Part shown: positions 36,040 through 44,910 of the stretch, one piece after another
How positions within the stretch are numbered: position 1 is the stretch's first letter
Layout: every line of letters starts with the position of its first letter
Notes under the pieces: model-generated
Told to the model about the DNA's origin: nothing
The model's database searches: none
The model's input: only the letters and a program-made list of their open reading frames with translations
Translations under genes and position numbers: made by a program
Assembly (NCBI RefSeq): GCF_020071995.1
Contig: NZ_JABWTK010000006.1
Location: 124,001 to 188,000, forward strand
DNA length: 64,000 nucleotides
Origin: Planococcus chinensis
GTDB lineage: Bacteria > Bacillota > Bacilli > Bacillales_A > Planococcaceae
Direction: 5' to 3'

Positions 36040-36765
36040 GTGTCTGTGAAACCTGAAATTATTTTAGTCGGTACATTTCATTTTGAACAACAAGGAGAAC
36101 TTATCAAAGAGCGTGAATTTGAAATTGAAAAACTAGCTGGATATCTATCTGAATTTAAACCTTCTAAGATTGCTGTTGAATGGCCACAACATTTACAAAA
36201 GGATTTAACGAAGCACTTTTTAGAAACCGAGAAAAGCTATGGTCAGAATGAAATTGAACAAATAGGATTTCGAGTAGCAAAAAAACTGAAGTTGAAAAAC
36301 GTACAAGCCATCGATTATGAAGGCGACTTGACACCTGAAGACATGGAAAAGTTGTATAGTGCAATTTCTTCACATTATCCGGCCATTCAGAAAAAACTCA
36401 CTGATTTTGCGGAAAAAGAGGCTCAAATGGATGAAAAGGGCTCACTCTATGACATTTTTAAAGGGTTGAATAATCCATCGCAGCTATCCGCTTTAGAAAG
36501 GATTTACCTTTCATTTATCTCGGTCGAAGAGAACGAAGAATTGATCGGAGCTGAATTTCTCCGAAAATGGAATTGGCGGGAACTCATGATTTTTAAACAT
36601 GTGGTTGATGTGATTGACACTCCTAAGGAACGAGTTTTGCTTTTAATCGGCCGTGATCATCTGTGGAGCTTGAAAAAGCTTTTTGAAGGACGGGGTTACC
36701 GAGTGATTAATCCATTCGCTGCTTCTTTAGAAGGGAATGAAATTAATGAACTTCATACGAATTGA
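36040..36765 (+). CDS. DUF5694-like (TraB/erythromycin-esterase-like fold) protein
   Basis: 241 aa. The beginning EIILVGTFHFEQQGE plus EIEKLAGYLSEFKPSKIAVEW matches the DUF5694 pattern (GTFHF motif, then PxKIxVE), a family thought to share the TraB/ChaN metal-dependent fold; the end VLLLIGRDHLWSLKKLF supplies another conserved His. GTG 36040 is chosen because GGGGGA precedes it. Biochemical function unknown. Overlaps the following GNAT gene by 20 bp. Confidence 0.75.
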   Translation: MSVKPEIILVGTFHFEQQGELIKEREFEIEKLAGYLSEFKPSKIAVEWPQHLQKDLTKHFLETEKSYGQNEIEQIGFRVAKKLKLKNVQAIDYEGDLTPEDMEKLYSAISSHYPAIQKKLTDFAEKEAQMDEKGSLYDIFKGLNNPSQLSALERIYLSFISVEENEELIGAEFLRKWNWRELMIFKHVVDVIDTPKERVLLLIGRDHLWSLKKLFEGRGYRVINPFAASLEGNEINELHTN

Positions 36766-37213
36766 CTTAGAAACACAGCGCGAAACTTTAATACAATTTC
36801 GAAAAGATTCCTTTGCCGTAAGTTTTGGTTCAATCGAAAAATTCGGAGATGAAGAAGATTACCTCAAATGGGTCGCGGCAAAATCCATTCAATTTCCTGA
36901 CGGGTTTATACTGGTTATGGAAGACGAACGGCCAATCGGCCAACTGGAACTAACGCTTACCGAATATGAAGGTCGAATTATTGGATATGTAAATTTGTAT
37001 TATTTGATTCCGGATAAAAGAGGCTGCGGTTTAGGAAGAAAATTGCATGAATATGCCATGGGCTTTTTCGCGAAAAACGGAGTGAAGGAATACCATCTTC
37101 GTGTTTCTCCGTCGAATTTGGCGGCTCTTTCGTTTTATCGAAAGGCCGGAATGGAAGAAATCGGGCCAGAGCTTGACGAAAAAGTAATTCGGATGAGGGG
37201 TTTCCTGACGTAA
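36746..37213 (+). CDS. GNAT N-acetyltransferase
   Basis: 155 aa with the acetyl-CoA loop YLIPDKRGCGLGRKLHEYA and the C-terminal VSPSNLAALSFYRKAGM pattern of RimI-like enzymes. ATG 36746 is preferred over 36737, which lies on top of the AAGGGA site. Overlap with the DUF5694-like gene implies coupled translation. Target unknown. Confidence 0.85.
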   Translation: MNFIRIDLETQRETLIQFRKDSFAVSFGSIEKFGDEEDYLKWVAAKSIQFPDGFILVMEDERPIGQLELTLTEYEGRIIGYVNLYYLIPDKRGCGLGRKLHEYAMGFFAKNGVKEYHLRVSPSNLAALSFYRKAGMEEIGPELDEKVIRMRGFLT

Positions 37214-37264
37214 CGGCTTCTGGCAGGAAAATACACCACTAATACCTAAGCGAGGAGTGGGAAG

Positions 37265-37750
37265 ATGGACGCAGCATTAAATAAAGCGATTCAATTACGG
37301 GGTGCTGGAAAGTTCGAAGAATCCAAAGAGATTTTGATGCAATTGGCAGAAGAGTACCCTGATTTTTCTCTGATCCATTATCAATGTGCTTGGAGTCTGG
37401 ATCTATTAGGTAAAGAAGCAGAGGCTGTTGCTTATTACGAACGGGCAATCGGGATGGGGTTAGCCGGCAATGAGTTGGAAGGCGCATTGCTAGGGCTTGG
37501 AAGCACGTACCGGACACTTGGCGCCTATCACAAATCAAAAGAGGTCTTTTTAAAAGGAATAAAGCTTTTTCCGGAGAACAAAGCGATTCAAACATTTTAT
37601 GCTATGACTTTATTCAATCTCGAAGAGCATGAAACTGCTATGCAATTATTGCTTGAATGCTTAATCGAGACGACTCATGATGAAGAGATCGTCAAGTACA
37701 AAAACGCCATTCGTTTTTATTCGGATAAGTTAAATGAAGTTTGGGAGTAA
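37265..37750 (+). CDS. Small TPR protein
   Basis: 161 aa with about four TPR-like helix pairs (NKAIQLRGAGKFEESKEILM, IHYQCAWSLDLLGKEAEAVA, GLGSTYRTLGAYHKSKEVFL, FYAMTLFNLEEHETAMQLLL). Strong GAGGAGTGGG ribosome site. Similar to widespread single-domain tetratricopeptide proteins of Bacillota; no defined partner. Probably the third gene of the 36.0 kb operon. Confidence 0.85.
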   Translation: MDAALNKAIQLRGAGKFEESKEILMQLAEEYPDFSLIHYQCAWSLDLLGKEAEAVAYYERAIGMGLAGNELEGALLGLGSTYRTLGAYHKSKEVFLKGIKLFPENKAIQTFYAMTLFNLEEHETAMQLLLECLIETTHDEEIVKYKNAIRFYSDKLNEVWE

Positions 37751-37892
37751 AAACGCAATCACAACCCGTATTCCGAGGAGCAACAAATTCCGGGATTTTA
37801 CGAAACAAACGGTGTCATAAACAGCAGCAGAGGGTTCAACTTAAACTTAACAGCCATACAGAATTCACATTTTATGATTGGAGTTTCGAAGA

Positions 37893-38447
37893 ATGAATAG
37901 ATTCGTCATAATGACTGTCGGTAAAACCCATAGCGGAAAAACCACGTTCGCTAATGAATTGGAAAAGAAATTGGTGCATTCCGTAATGGTTGATCAGGAC
38001 GCTCATGCGGAGTTTCTCCAGACGCATTACGCACGTTTGTTGCCAAAAGAGGGGCCGAATCTGATTAAATACGCCCTGACCCGTACAATTGTCGATTATG
38101 CAGCGAACGAAACAGATCGCCACATCATTTTAAGCAATTCGAACCTCAGCATCAAAAGCCGCACACAGCTTCTTGCAGAATTTCACAACAAAGGTTTCAC
38201 GAGCATCCTTGTACATTTCGACATAGCGGATTCGATTCTGCAAGAACGAGTAGCTGCAAGCCGCCGCTCCACTGAAATCCTGCGGACCGCCGTTTCTTTT
38301 CAAGAAGTGCTGAACAAGCAACAGACAAACGGAGTTGCCCCTTCAGAAAGTGAAGCGGATATTTTAATTTCCATCAAGCAGCCGGATGAAACGCCTGCTG
38401 CCATTAACCAAATCGTTAGGCTTGTGATGCATGAGGAAGAAAAATGA
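37893..38447 (+). CDS. P-loop kinase-like ATPase (AAA_33 type)
   Basis: 184-aa P-loop protein with Walker A GKTHSGKTT at about residues 10-18, an Asp in VDQDAHAEF and an Arg-rich lid (LQERVAASRRSTEILR). The architecture resembles gluconate/polynucleotide-kinase-like small-molecule kinases. ATG 37893 lies 10 nt after GGAG. Substrate unknown. Followed 16 bp later by a small membrane protein. Confidence 0.78.
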   Translation: MNRFVIMTVGKTHSGKTTFANELEKKLVHSVMVDQDAHAEFLQTHYARLLPKEGPNLIKYALTRTIVDYAANETDRHIILSNSNLSIKSRTQLLAEFHNKGFTSILVHFDIADSILQERVAASRRSTEILRTAVSFQEVLNKQQTNGVAPSESEADILISIKQPDETPAAINQIVRLVMHEEEK

Positions 38448-38463
38448 GAGAAGAGGCGAGCAC

Positions 38464-38709
38464 ATGTCGATCTTTTTTAAGAACATGAACGAAAAAGAAA
38501 TAGCAAGCTGGACCAAAGCGGCCGTTACCGGGTTCTATGCCATGGTGCTGCTGTTAACCGCAGACTTGGCATATGGTGTCCTGTATGAACGCGAACTTGT
38601 TTCAAAATCCGCCGTTCTTTGGACCGGTATGGGGGCAGCATTCGGTTCCGACTTGCTATATCGGTGGATATCCGCCGCACGGGCGAACAAGGAGAAGAAA
38701 CCCTCCTGA
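38464..38709 (+). CDS. 81-aa two-helix membrane protein
   Basis: ATG 38464 follows GAAGAGGCGAG. Predicted helices at about 17-37 (AAVTGFYAMVLLLTADLAYGV) with a second, weaker one around 47-64 (SAVLWTGMGAAFGSDLLY). Converges on the alpha/beta hydrolase gene with only 8 bp between stops. Not recognised. Confidence 0.65.
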   Translation: MSIFFKNMNEKEIASWTKAAVTGFYAMVLLLTADLAYGVLYERELVSKSAVLWTGMGAAFGSDLLYRWISAARANKEKKPS

Positions 38710-38717
38710 GGTTTGCT

Positions 38718-39488
38718 TCAGTCGTTTAAGACAATTACTTGCTCGGGGAACACGCGATCCGCGAGCCACCGTTCAATGACGCGGTTGAACAGCTCGGGCT
38801 TTGCCAGTGAAATGCCATGGCCGACATCGGGAAAGACGATCCCCCGGCAATTTGGATTGCTTTTTAGAATTTCCGTCAATGAGGATTTCATGACACCGCG
38901 TTCTTTTTCGCCGACGGTTACCAGAATGTCCGCCTGGGCGTATTTGAAGTTCTCCGGCAGGACAAACGACATATTCTCTTTTAACATACGGAACAGTTCC
39001 CGCTTTTTCATGCGGCAACTGTCGCGGTAGTAGGCTTCAAAGTAGCTGTCTCCTATGTAAAGCGATTTCGCCTGGAGTTTAGAGAACGTTTTATTTTGAA
39101 CCAGGGGCTGGAACAAGGCAGACGATCTGGCAATGGTGTTTTTAAATGGCAGGGGTTTTACCAGGGCACTGTTGAGCATAGCGTAATCCACCAAATCCGG
39201 TTTCTGGCCGATTGCACTCAAGAGCACTTGCGCCCCGAGCGAAAATCCGATGGCGATGACCGGTTTGTTTTGCCGCTTTTCTTCAATCAACGCAATCAGC
39301 CGCCCCGCACTTCCGGCAATTGAAAAAGCAGCGGCGTTTTCCGCACAGTTCAATTCCGGCACCACGACGTGGTAGTTTCTGAAATGGCGGATTTGCCTGT
39401 CCCACATCCAACCGCCAACCCCGCCGCCGTGCACAAAAATCACCAACGGTGCCCGCAAATTCCCGTATTCTTGATAAGGCAAGCTCAT
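38718..39488 (-). CDS. Alpha/beta hydrolase
   Basis: 256-aa serine hydrolase fold: oxyanion region FVHGGGVGGWMWD, nucleophile elbow GFSLGAQ (Ser at about 103), and the C-terminal catalytic His in PDVGHGISLAKPELF. The acid is probably in the segment before that. Start follows AAAGGAG. Typical esterase or lipase-like hydrolase of unknown substrate. Confidence 0.87.
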   Translation of the reverse strand: MSLPYQEYGNLRAPLVIFVHGGGVGGWMWDRQIRHFRNYHVVVPELNCAENAAAFSIAGSAGRLIALIEEKRQNKPVIAIGFSLGAQVLLSAIGQKPDLVDYAMLNSALVKPLPFKNTIARSSALFQPLVQNKTFSKLQAKSLYIGDSYFEAYYRDSCRMKKRELFRMLKENMSFVLPENFKYAQADILVTVGEKERGVMKSSLTEILKSNPNCRGIVFPDVGHGISLAKPELFNRVIERWLADRVFPEQVIVLND

Positions 39489-39888
39489 ATTATTACTCCT
39501 TTCTTAAAAAATACATGATTTTACATTTATGTCTATTGTCATCTTCTATACATACGTTTTTTTCAGGAGAAAAGTTTCAGGAAAATGCGACTATTTCCGA
39601 AATTATTACACGTCTGAACTTACATACAAACTTTCGACACATAAAAGATTAAATCCGAGCTTTTTCAGAGTGATGTAACGGAATTAATGCCTTGTTCCAA
39701 ATGAACTGTTCTGTTTAGCGGCATAAAAAGAAATGCTTTTGTCCAGCTAATATACAACACGCTCACAAGGAGTCTGAAATCCGGTTAATGCACCCAGCCG
39801 CAAAGAACAAAATTCCAGGAAATAAGCTGCTTCTCAGGAAATCCACCTGCTTTTTATGCGAATAATTCACTCAATTCCAAAAACTCAT
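39489..39888. other. Gap upstream of acyl-CoA synthetase, no gene seen
   Basis: Divergent upstream region of hydrolase and synthetase. A 67-codon frame that starts inside the hydrolase gene lacks a ribosome site and is not supported. No hairpin of note. Confidence 0.5.
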
Positions 39889-39930
39889 TTGACACACATT
39901 CCCGCTCTACTTATACTGTGTTATAACACA
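39889..39930 (+). promoter_or_regulatory. SigA promoter with overlapping 14-bp palindrome
   Basis: TTGACA (39889-39894), 17-bp spacer, TATACT (39912-39917). The perfect palindrome TGTGTTATAACACA (39917-39930) covers the end of the -10 box and the expected start point, so a dimeric repressor (for example TetR type) bound there would block transcription of the acyl-CoA synthetase gene. Confidence 0.75.
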
Positions 39931-39965
39931 TGTTAGTAAAAAACAGAGTTGGAAGGGGAATTGCC

Positions 39966-41561
39966 ATGTTTGCTGCTTTAACGCCATTAGACTGGAAACG
40001 CCGCGCCATCAAATACTACCCGGAAAAAATTGCGGTGATCGATGAAGAGAAACGCTTTACATACAAGGAATTCGGCAAGCGCACCGATCAGTTGTCCATC
40101 GCTTTACATAACGCAGGAATCGAGCCGGGCGACCATGTGGCAGTCATGCTCCCGAATACCCATTATATGCTGGAATGCTTTTACGGCATCTGTCAGCTCG
40201 GCGCGGTCATGGTGCCGCTCAACTACCGCCTGACGGCCAAAGACCTGGAATACATCATCAACCACAGCGATGCGAAAATGCTCATTGTCGATGCGGAGTT
40301 CGGAAAACTCATCGAAGGCATCCAGGACCAGCTGCCGATTGAAAAGTTCATTGTCGTCGAAGTTGCGGGATGCGAGTCGGCCATTAACGGCGTGACTTAC
40401 GAAGACTTTATCGGTGATATACCGGAAGAGATCCAGCTGCCGGAAATCGACATCGATGAAAACCAAATGCTGACCTTGAATTACACTAGCGGCACCACGT
40501 CCAATCCAAAAGGCGTCATGCTGACGCACCGCAGCAATTACCTCAACGCGGCGAACTTCCTGCATCACTTGAATGTCGTGCACGACGACGTTTACCTGCA
40601 CACCTTGCCGATGTTCCATGCGAATGGCTGGGGCGGCATCTGGGCGATCACAGCAGCGGGGGCGACGCACGTCTGCCTGCGAAAAGTCGATCCGCCGCTC
40701 ATTTTGGATTTATTCGAACAGCACAAGATTTCCATTCTCTGCGGTGCGCCGACGGTCGTCAACATGCTCGTCAATGAACCGAAAGCGAAAGACATCAAGA
40801 TTAGGACCAACCCGCGCATGGCGACGGCCGGTGCGCCGCCTGCTGCAGCACTCATCGGCAAAGCGCAGGCAATCCTCGGACTCAACATGATCCACGTGTA
40901 CGGGCTGACGGAAACCTCTCCGTTCATCCTGTACAACGAATGGAAAAAGGAATTTGAGGCGAAATCGCCGGAAGAGCAAGCGACCATTAAAGCACGCCAA
41001 GGCATCGAACTCGCCTTTAACGGCGAAACGAAAGTCGTCAACCAGGAAGATGGACGCGAAGTCGCCTGGGACGGCAAAGAACTTGGGGAAATCGTCACCC
41101 GCGGCAATGTCGTCATGAGCGGCTATTACAAAGACCCGGAAAAAACGGCGGAAGCGATCCGCGACGGCTGGTTCTACACAGGCGACCTTGCTGTAACTTA
41201 TCCGGACGGCTACATCGAAATCCAGGACCGCATCAAAGATATGATCATCTCCGGCGGGGAGAACATTTCCTCGACCGAAATCGAAGGCGTGCTTTATAAG
41301 CATCCGGACGTCATGGAAGTGGCCGTCATTGCGGTGCCGGATGAGAAATGGGGCGAAGTGCCAAAAGCAATCATCGTCCTTCAGCCGGGTGCACAAGTCA
41401 CGGAACAAGACATCATTTCCTACACGCGCGAGAAGATGGCGCATTTCAAAGCGCCAAAATCGATTGACTTTGTAGAAGCCTTGCCGAAAACCGCTACCGG
41501 CAAACTGCAGAAGTTCCGCTTGCGCGAAATGTACTGGAACAGCGCGAAAAAAGTGAATTAA
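39966..41561 (+). CDS. Acyl-CoA synthetase (fatty-acid--CoA ligase family)
   Basis: 531-aa AMP-forming ligase. P-loop LNYTSGTTSNPKG lies near residues 170-182, the A5 region VYGLTETSPF near 310, YTGD at about 404-407, the hinge IQDRIKDMIISGGENISS, and the catalytic Lys in PKTATGKLQKF near the C-terminus. ATG 39966 follows GGAAGGGGA. It would activate fatty or related carboxylic acids for beta-oxidation. Regulated by the palindrome-covered promoter upstream. Confidence 0.92.
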   Translation: MFAALTPLDWKRRAIKYYPEKIAVIDEEKRFTYKEFGKRTDQLSIALHNAGIEPGDHVAVMLPNTHYMLECFYGICQLGAVMVPLNYRLTAKDLEYIINHSDAKMLIVDAEFGKLIEGIQDQLPIEKFIVVEVAGCESAINGVTYEDFIGDIPEEIQLPEIDIDENQMLTLNYTSGTTSNPKGVMLTHRSNYLNAANFLHHLNVVHDDVYLHTLPMFHANGWGGIWAITAAGATHVCLRKVDPPLILDLFEQHKISILCGAPTVVNMLVNEPKAKDIKIRTNPRMATAGAPPAAALIGKAQAILGLNMIHVYGLTETSPFILYNEWKKEFEAKSPEEQATIKARQGIELAFNGETKVVNQEDGREVAWDGKELGEIVTRGNVVMSGYYKDPEKTAEAIRDGWFYTGDLAVTYPDGYIEIQDRIKDMIISGGENISSTEIEGVLYKHPDVMEVAVIAVPDEKWGEVPKAIIVLQPGAQVTEQDIISYTREKMAHFKAPKSIDFVEALPKTATGKLQKFRLREMYWNSAKKVN

Positions 41562-41568
41562 AACCACC

Positions 41569-41611
41569 AACACTCTTCGGACCCGGCATCGGGTTCGGGG
41601 AGTGTTTTTTT
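41569..41611 (+). terminator. Terminator after acyl-CoA synthetase
   Basis: AACACTCTTCGGACCCG pairs with CGGGTTCGGGGAGTGTT around GCAT, then a run of T. Confidence 0.88.
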
Positions 41612-41706
41612 AGGGAGAAAGGCGAAATGTTTCATTTTTCTCGAGTAACGGGAAACAAAGAGAATGTATGCAGAAAAACTGAATTCAAGGAAGGGGCAAG
41701 TCATTC

Positions 41707-42642
41707 ATGAAGGCAATTGTTATTGAAGAATACGGTGGAAAAGAACAATTAAAGGAAAAAGAGATCGAGCGTCCGGCGATTTCACAGGATCAGGTGCTGC
41801 TGGAAGTGTACGCGACGTCCATCAACCAGATCGACTGGAAACTGCGTGAGGGCTATTTGAAAGAGCGGCTGCCGTTCGAATTTCCGATCATTCTCGGCTG
41901 GGACGCAGCAGGCGTCATTGCCGAAGTCGGTGAAGCGGTACGGGATTTCAAGGTCGGTGAGCGGGTATTCGCCCGCCCTGCGACGACCCGTCAAGGCACC
42001 TATGCAGAATTCGTGCCGGTGGAAGAGAATTTGCTCGCCCGCATGCCGGAGAACATGACGTTTGAAGAAGCGGCTGCGATTCCGCTCGCCGGGTTGACGG
42101 CCTGGCAGGCACTTGTCGATGTGGCAAAAATCAAGGAAGGCGACCGCGTCCTGGTCCATGCGGGTGCAGGCGGTGTCGGAAACTTCGCCATCCAGATCGC
42201 CAAAAGCTTCGGCGCCTACGTGGCAACGACCGCCAGCAAGCAAAACGAGGAATTTGTCAAATCACTCGGGGCGGATCTCGTGATTGACTATAAAACGGAA
42301 CAATTTGAAGACGTCGTGAGCGATTACGATATCGTCCTGGACGCACTCGGCGGCGATGTGCTCGAGAAAAGCTACCAGGTCTTAAAAAAAGGCGGGCACT
42401 TGGTGTCCATCGCCGGGATGCCGTCCGAAGAAGACGCCGCAAAATACGGTGTAGAAGCAAGCTCCTACTGGCTTGAACCGCAAGGCGACCAATTGCAGCA
42501 ACTGGCCGAGCTGTATGAGAAGGGCCAACTAAAGCCGGTCATTGGCGAAGTGTTTGAACTGAGTGAACAAGGGCTGCAAGACGCCCATGCATTGAGTGAA
42601 ACGCACCACGCTAAAGGCAAGATCGTCATCCGGGTGAAATGA
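41707..42642 (+). CDS. Zinc-independent quinone-oxidoreductase-like MDR protein
   Basis: 311-aa medium-chain dehydrogenase/reductase of the NADPH:quinone reductase branch: substrate domain start TSINQIDWKLREG, glycine loop HAGAGGVGNFAIQIAK (H151 onward) for NADPH binding and a C-terminal HHAKGKIVIRV. Structural-zinc cysteines are absent, as usual for this branch. Start follows AAGGAAGGGG. Likely reduces quinones or enones; its own terminator makes it a single-gene unit. Confidence 0.88.
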   Translation: MKAIVIEEYGGKEQLKEKEIERPAISQDQVLLEVYATSINQIDWKLREGYLKERLPFEFPIILGWDAAGVIAEVGEAVRDFKVGERVFARPATTRQGTYAEFVPVEENLLARMPENMTFEEAAAIPLAGLTAWQALVDVAKIKEGDRVLVHAGAGGVGNFAIQIAKSFGAYVATTASKQNEEFVKSLGADLVIDYKTEQFEDVVSDYDIVLDALGGDVLEKSYQVLKKGGHLVSIAGMPSEEDAAKYGVEASSYWLEPQGDQLQQLAELYEKGQLKPVIGEVFELSEQGLQDAHALSETHHAKGKIVIRVK

Positions 42643-42673
42643 ACCGAAACGGCTTGTAAAGCGATCCTGTAGG

Positions 42674-42710
42674 AAAAACCAGAAGCTTAAGACTTCTGGT
42701 TTTTCTATTT
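42674..42710 (+). terminator. Terminator after MDR gene
   Basis: AAAAACCAGAAG (42674-42685) pairs with CTTCTGGTTTTT (42693-42704). Confidence 0.88.
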
Positions 42711-42853
42711 TGCTGCATGGGAAATGTGTCTTCTTGAGTCATAAACTTTTGGCAATTTGCGAAAGGAAGCGGAAATGCCCCCGCTAAGCGACGGAAATGG
42801 TGTAGAATCGAAGAAAAGAGACAAGCCGTCTACACATAAAGGAGAATGCACTC

Positions 42854-42973
42854 GTGAACGACACATCCAGTTTTCAAATGATCGCCGCTGTTGCGATTTT
42901 TGCCTTAATGGTCGGCGTCCCGCTCATCATGGTATTTGTAGTCTATAAGTTCAATAAGCGCAGCAACAAGTAA
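42854..42973 (+). CDS. 39-aa single-helix membrane protein
   Basis: GTG 42854 lies 10 nt after AAAGGAG. Short polar N-terminus (MNDTSSFQ), one hydrophobic helix (IAAVAIFALMVGVPLIMVFV) and a basic tail VYKFNKRSNK, predicted with the tail inside. Precedes the 240-aa unknown gene by 55 bp on the same strand. Not recognised; small membrane proteins of this form are common in Bacillota. Confidence 0.65.
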   Translation: MNDTSSFQMIAAVAIFALMVGVPLIMVFVVYKFNKRSNK

Positions 42974-43028
42974 GGACAGCGGATTTCCGCTGATGCAGTA
43001 CCATTTTAACCGATAAGGGGATGATGAA

Positions 43029-43751
43029 ATGGAACAGCAAGAACAGCCAAAAACGGCAGCGAGCCAAATGAACGCAGCTGAAAAGTTGAAGCTCGCAGCG
43101 ATTGCCACCGCTGCAAACGGCGCACTCCATGCGACGAAGAACGAAGGAACGAACGGTTCTTCTGATTTGATCGGCCTGGAACTCGTCGACAAGGTGCTCG
43201 CCCGCTGGCCAAAAGCTGCCAAAGCGGCGGCACAAAAAATCATCGATTATTACGGCGCACCCAATGAGATCACACCGAGCCGCCTGTTCTGGTACAATAA
43301 TGGCCCCTGGAAACGGACGATCGCCTACCGGGAAGAAGCGCCGCACGATTTCCCGGTGCCGCATACCGATGTCCTCGAACAGACCATCAATTACCACGTA
43401 CCGGCTGAAAAAGTAGGAGACATTGGTCTGTTTGACGGCAGCCTCATCGTTGCCCGGACCAAGGGGGAAGTGACGGCCAACTGCGACAACGAAGGCGCCA
43501 ATATCCTGGCGCTGAATTTGATGCACGAAATCGTCACGGGCATCAGGACGCCGCAGGCAGCCCGTGATTTCGCTAAAGAAGAAATTGCCGCTTTCCTGAT
43601 GGACCGTTCGGCGCCTTATGCAGAACATTTCCAGTTCGATTTGCCGCAAGGCGTACAATGGGATTCGGATCATGTCGCGGCAGCGGATGAGCTGTTGAAA
43701 CAAGCCGTCAAAAAAGCGGCGGATGGCCTCGGATTGGGCGATAAAGAGTAA
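43029..43751 (+). CDS. Unknown conserved-looking 240-aa protein
   Basis: Soluble protein with an Ala/Lys-rich N-terminus, a central domain containing SRLFWYNNGPWKRTIAYREE and PHDFPVPHTDVLEQTINYHV, and NCDNEGANILALNLMHEIVTG. The densely aromatic and His/Asp-containing centre looks like a defined fold but I do not recognise it. Ribosome site AAGGGGATG. Followed by a terminator. Confidence 0.75.
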   Translation: MEQQEQPKTAASQMNAAEKLKLAAIATAANGALHATKNEGTNGSSDLIGLELVDKVLARWPKAAKAAAQKIIDYYGAPNEITPSRLFWYNNGPWKRTIAYREEAPHDFPVPHTDVLEQTINYHVPAEKVGDIGLFDGSLIVARTKGEVTANCDNEGANILALNLMHEIVTGIRTPQAARDFAKEEIAAFLMDRSAPYAEHFQFDLPQGVQWDSDHVAAADELLKQAVKKAADGLGLGDKE

Positions 43752-43757
43752 GTGTAG

Positions 43758-43788
43758 GACAGGAGCGAAAAGGCTTCTGTCTTTTTTT
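43758..43788 (+). terminator. Terminator after the 240-aa gene
   Basis: GACAGGAGC pairs with GCTTCTGTC (one G-U), then seven T. Confidence 0.85.
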
Positions 43789-43997
43789 ATGCGGTAAATG
43801 GAAAGGATGAACCGCAAGAAAGTAATCGCATGCTGAAGGGACCATACATCACAAATAGGATGTAGTAGCCGTTACGATGGGCCACAACCGAAATTGTGTT
43901 TTAAAAACAGAATAGTATGATAAATCAAAGGAACTTATTATAATAAAAGTGTCTCCTGTAGCCCGTCCTACATACTTTTGAAAGGTGATGACCTAAA

Positions 43998-44747
43998 GTG
44001 GCAAGGATTGATGAAATCGCACCGGATGTCTTTCGTATTTCCATTTATGTACCGGACTTTGGCATGCAATTTAACCATTTTTTGATTCAAGACGAGGAAC
44101 CTTTATTGTTTGCGACCGGTTTTCGAATGTTCTTCCCGGAAATGCAGGAAGCGGTAGCCAAAATCATGAATCCGGCCAAACTGCGGTGGATCGGGTTCAG
44201 CCATTTCGAGTCCGATGAATGCGGTGCGTTGAATCAATGGCTGAAAATTGCTCCGCATTCAGAAGCAGTTTCCGGTTTTGTCAGCGGCATGGTCAACATC
44301 AATGACTTTGCCGACAGACCGGCGCATTTGCTGCAAAACGGAGAAGTGCTGAATATCGGGCAAAAGAAATTGCGTTATATCAGCACACCGCATGTGCCTC
44401 ATGGTTGGGATGCAGGACTGTTTTTTGAAGAAAATGACCGGACCTTATTAACTTCTGATTTGTTTCACCAGAATGGCGACACAGCACCTTTGTCGAAGGA
44501 AAGTCTGGCGGAGCGGGCACGCGAAACATTATTGGCATTTGAAGAAGGCCCACTCGCCGGTTATGTGCCTTATAACCGAAAAACCGATAGAATTCTGCAG
44601 AATTTGGGCGAGCTTGAACCAAGAACGCTGGCCGTCATGCACGGGTCATCATTCTCAGGCAACGGCAAGCAGGAAATCCAGAATTTACGGGAAGTTTGGA
44701 AAAGCGTCATGGAAGAAACGAAAGACCAAACCCGCTTCGGCAATTAG
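43998..44747 (+). CDS. ODP-type metallo-beta-lactamase-fold protein (di-iron)
   Basis: 249-aa MBL-fold protein. HFESDE gives H69, E71 and D73, the HxExD variant typical of oxygen-binding di-iron (ODP/flavodiiron) proteins rather than zinc hydrolases; further ligands are in TPHVPHGWDAG, TSDLFHQ and AVMHGSSF. No flavodoxin domain is fused. Starts at GTG 43998 after AAAGGTGATG. May sense or reduce oxygen or nitric oxide; that role is inference. Confidence 0.83.
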   Translation: MARIDEIAPDVFRISIYVPDFGMQFNHFLIQDEEPLLFATGFRMFFPEMQEAVAKIMNPAKLRWIGFSHFESDECGALNQWLKIAPHSEAVSGFVSGMVNINDFADRPAHLLQNGEVLNIGQKKLRYISTPHVPHGWDAGLFFEENDRTLLTSDLFHQNGDTAPLSKESLAERARETLLAFEEGPLAGYVPYNRKTDRILQNLGELEPRTLAVMHGSSFSGNGKQEIQNLREVWKSVMEETKDQTRFGN

Positions 44748-44777
44748 ATAGAGGCTTCATGAATTGTACCTATTTAC

Positions 44778-44816
44778 TAAAAGAAATGGCCATCTAAAAT
44801 GGGCTATTTCTTTTTA
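44778..44816 (+). terminator. Terminator after the ODP gene
   Basis: AAAAGAAATGGCC pairs with GGGCTATTTCTTTT with a mismatch, then T-rich tail. Confidence 0.7.
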
Positions 44817-44910
44817 TTGTGTAAAAAGTGTAAAATTCTGGAGAAAAGAGCATTTTTATCGGAAAGTGTCGTAAACTAATCTTAGGTAGTAAAAATTATC
44901 CCAAAAGGGA

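Noticed and set aside
39449-39652. 67-codon plus-strand ORF at the start of the hydrolase gene
   Set aside because: Overlaps the well-supported minus-strand hydrolase start and lacks a ribosome site.
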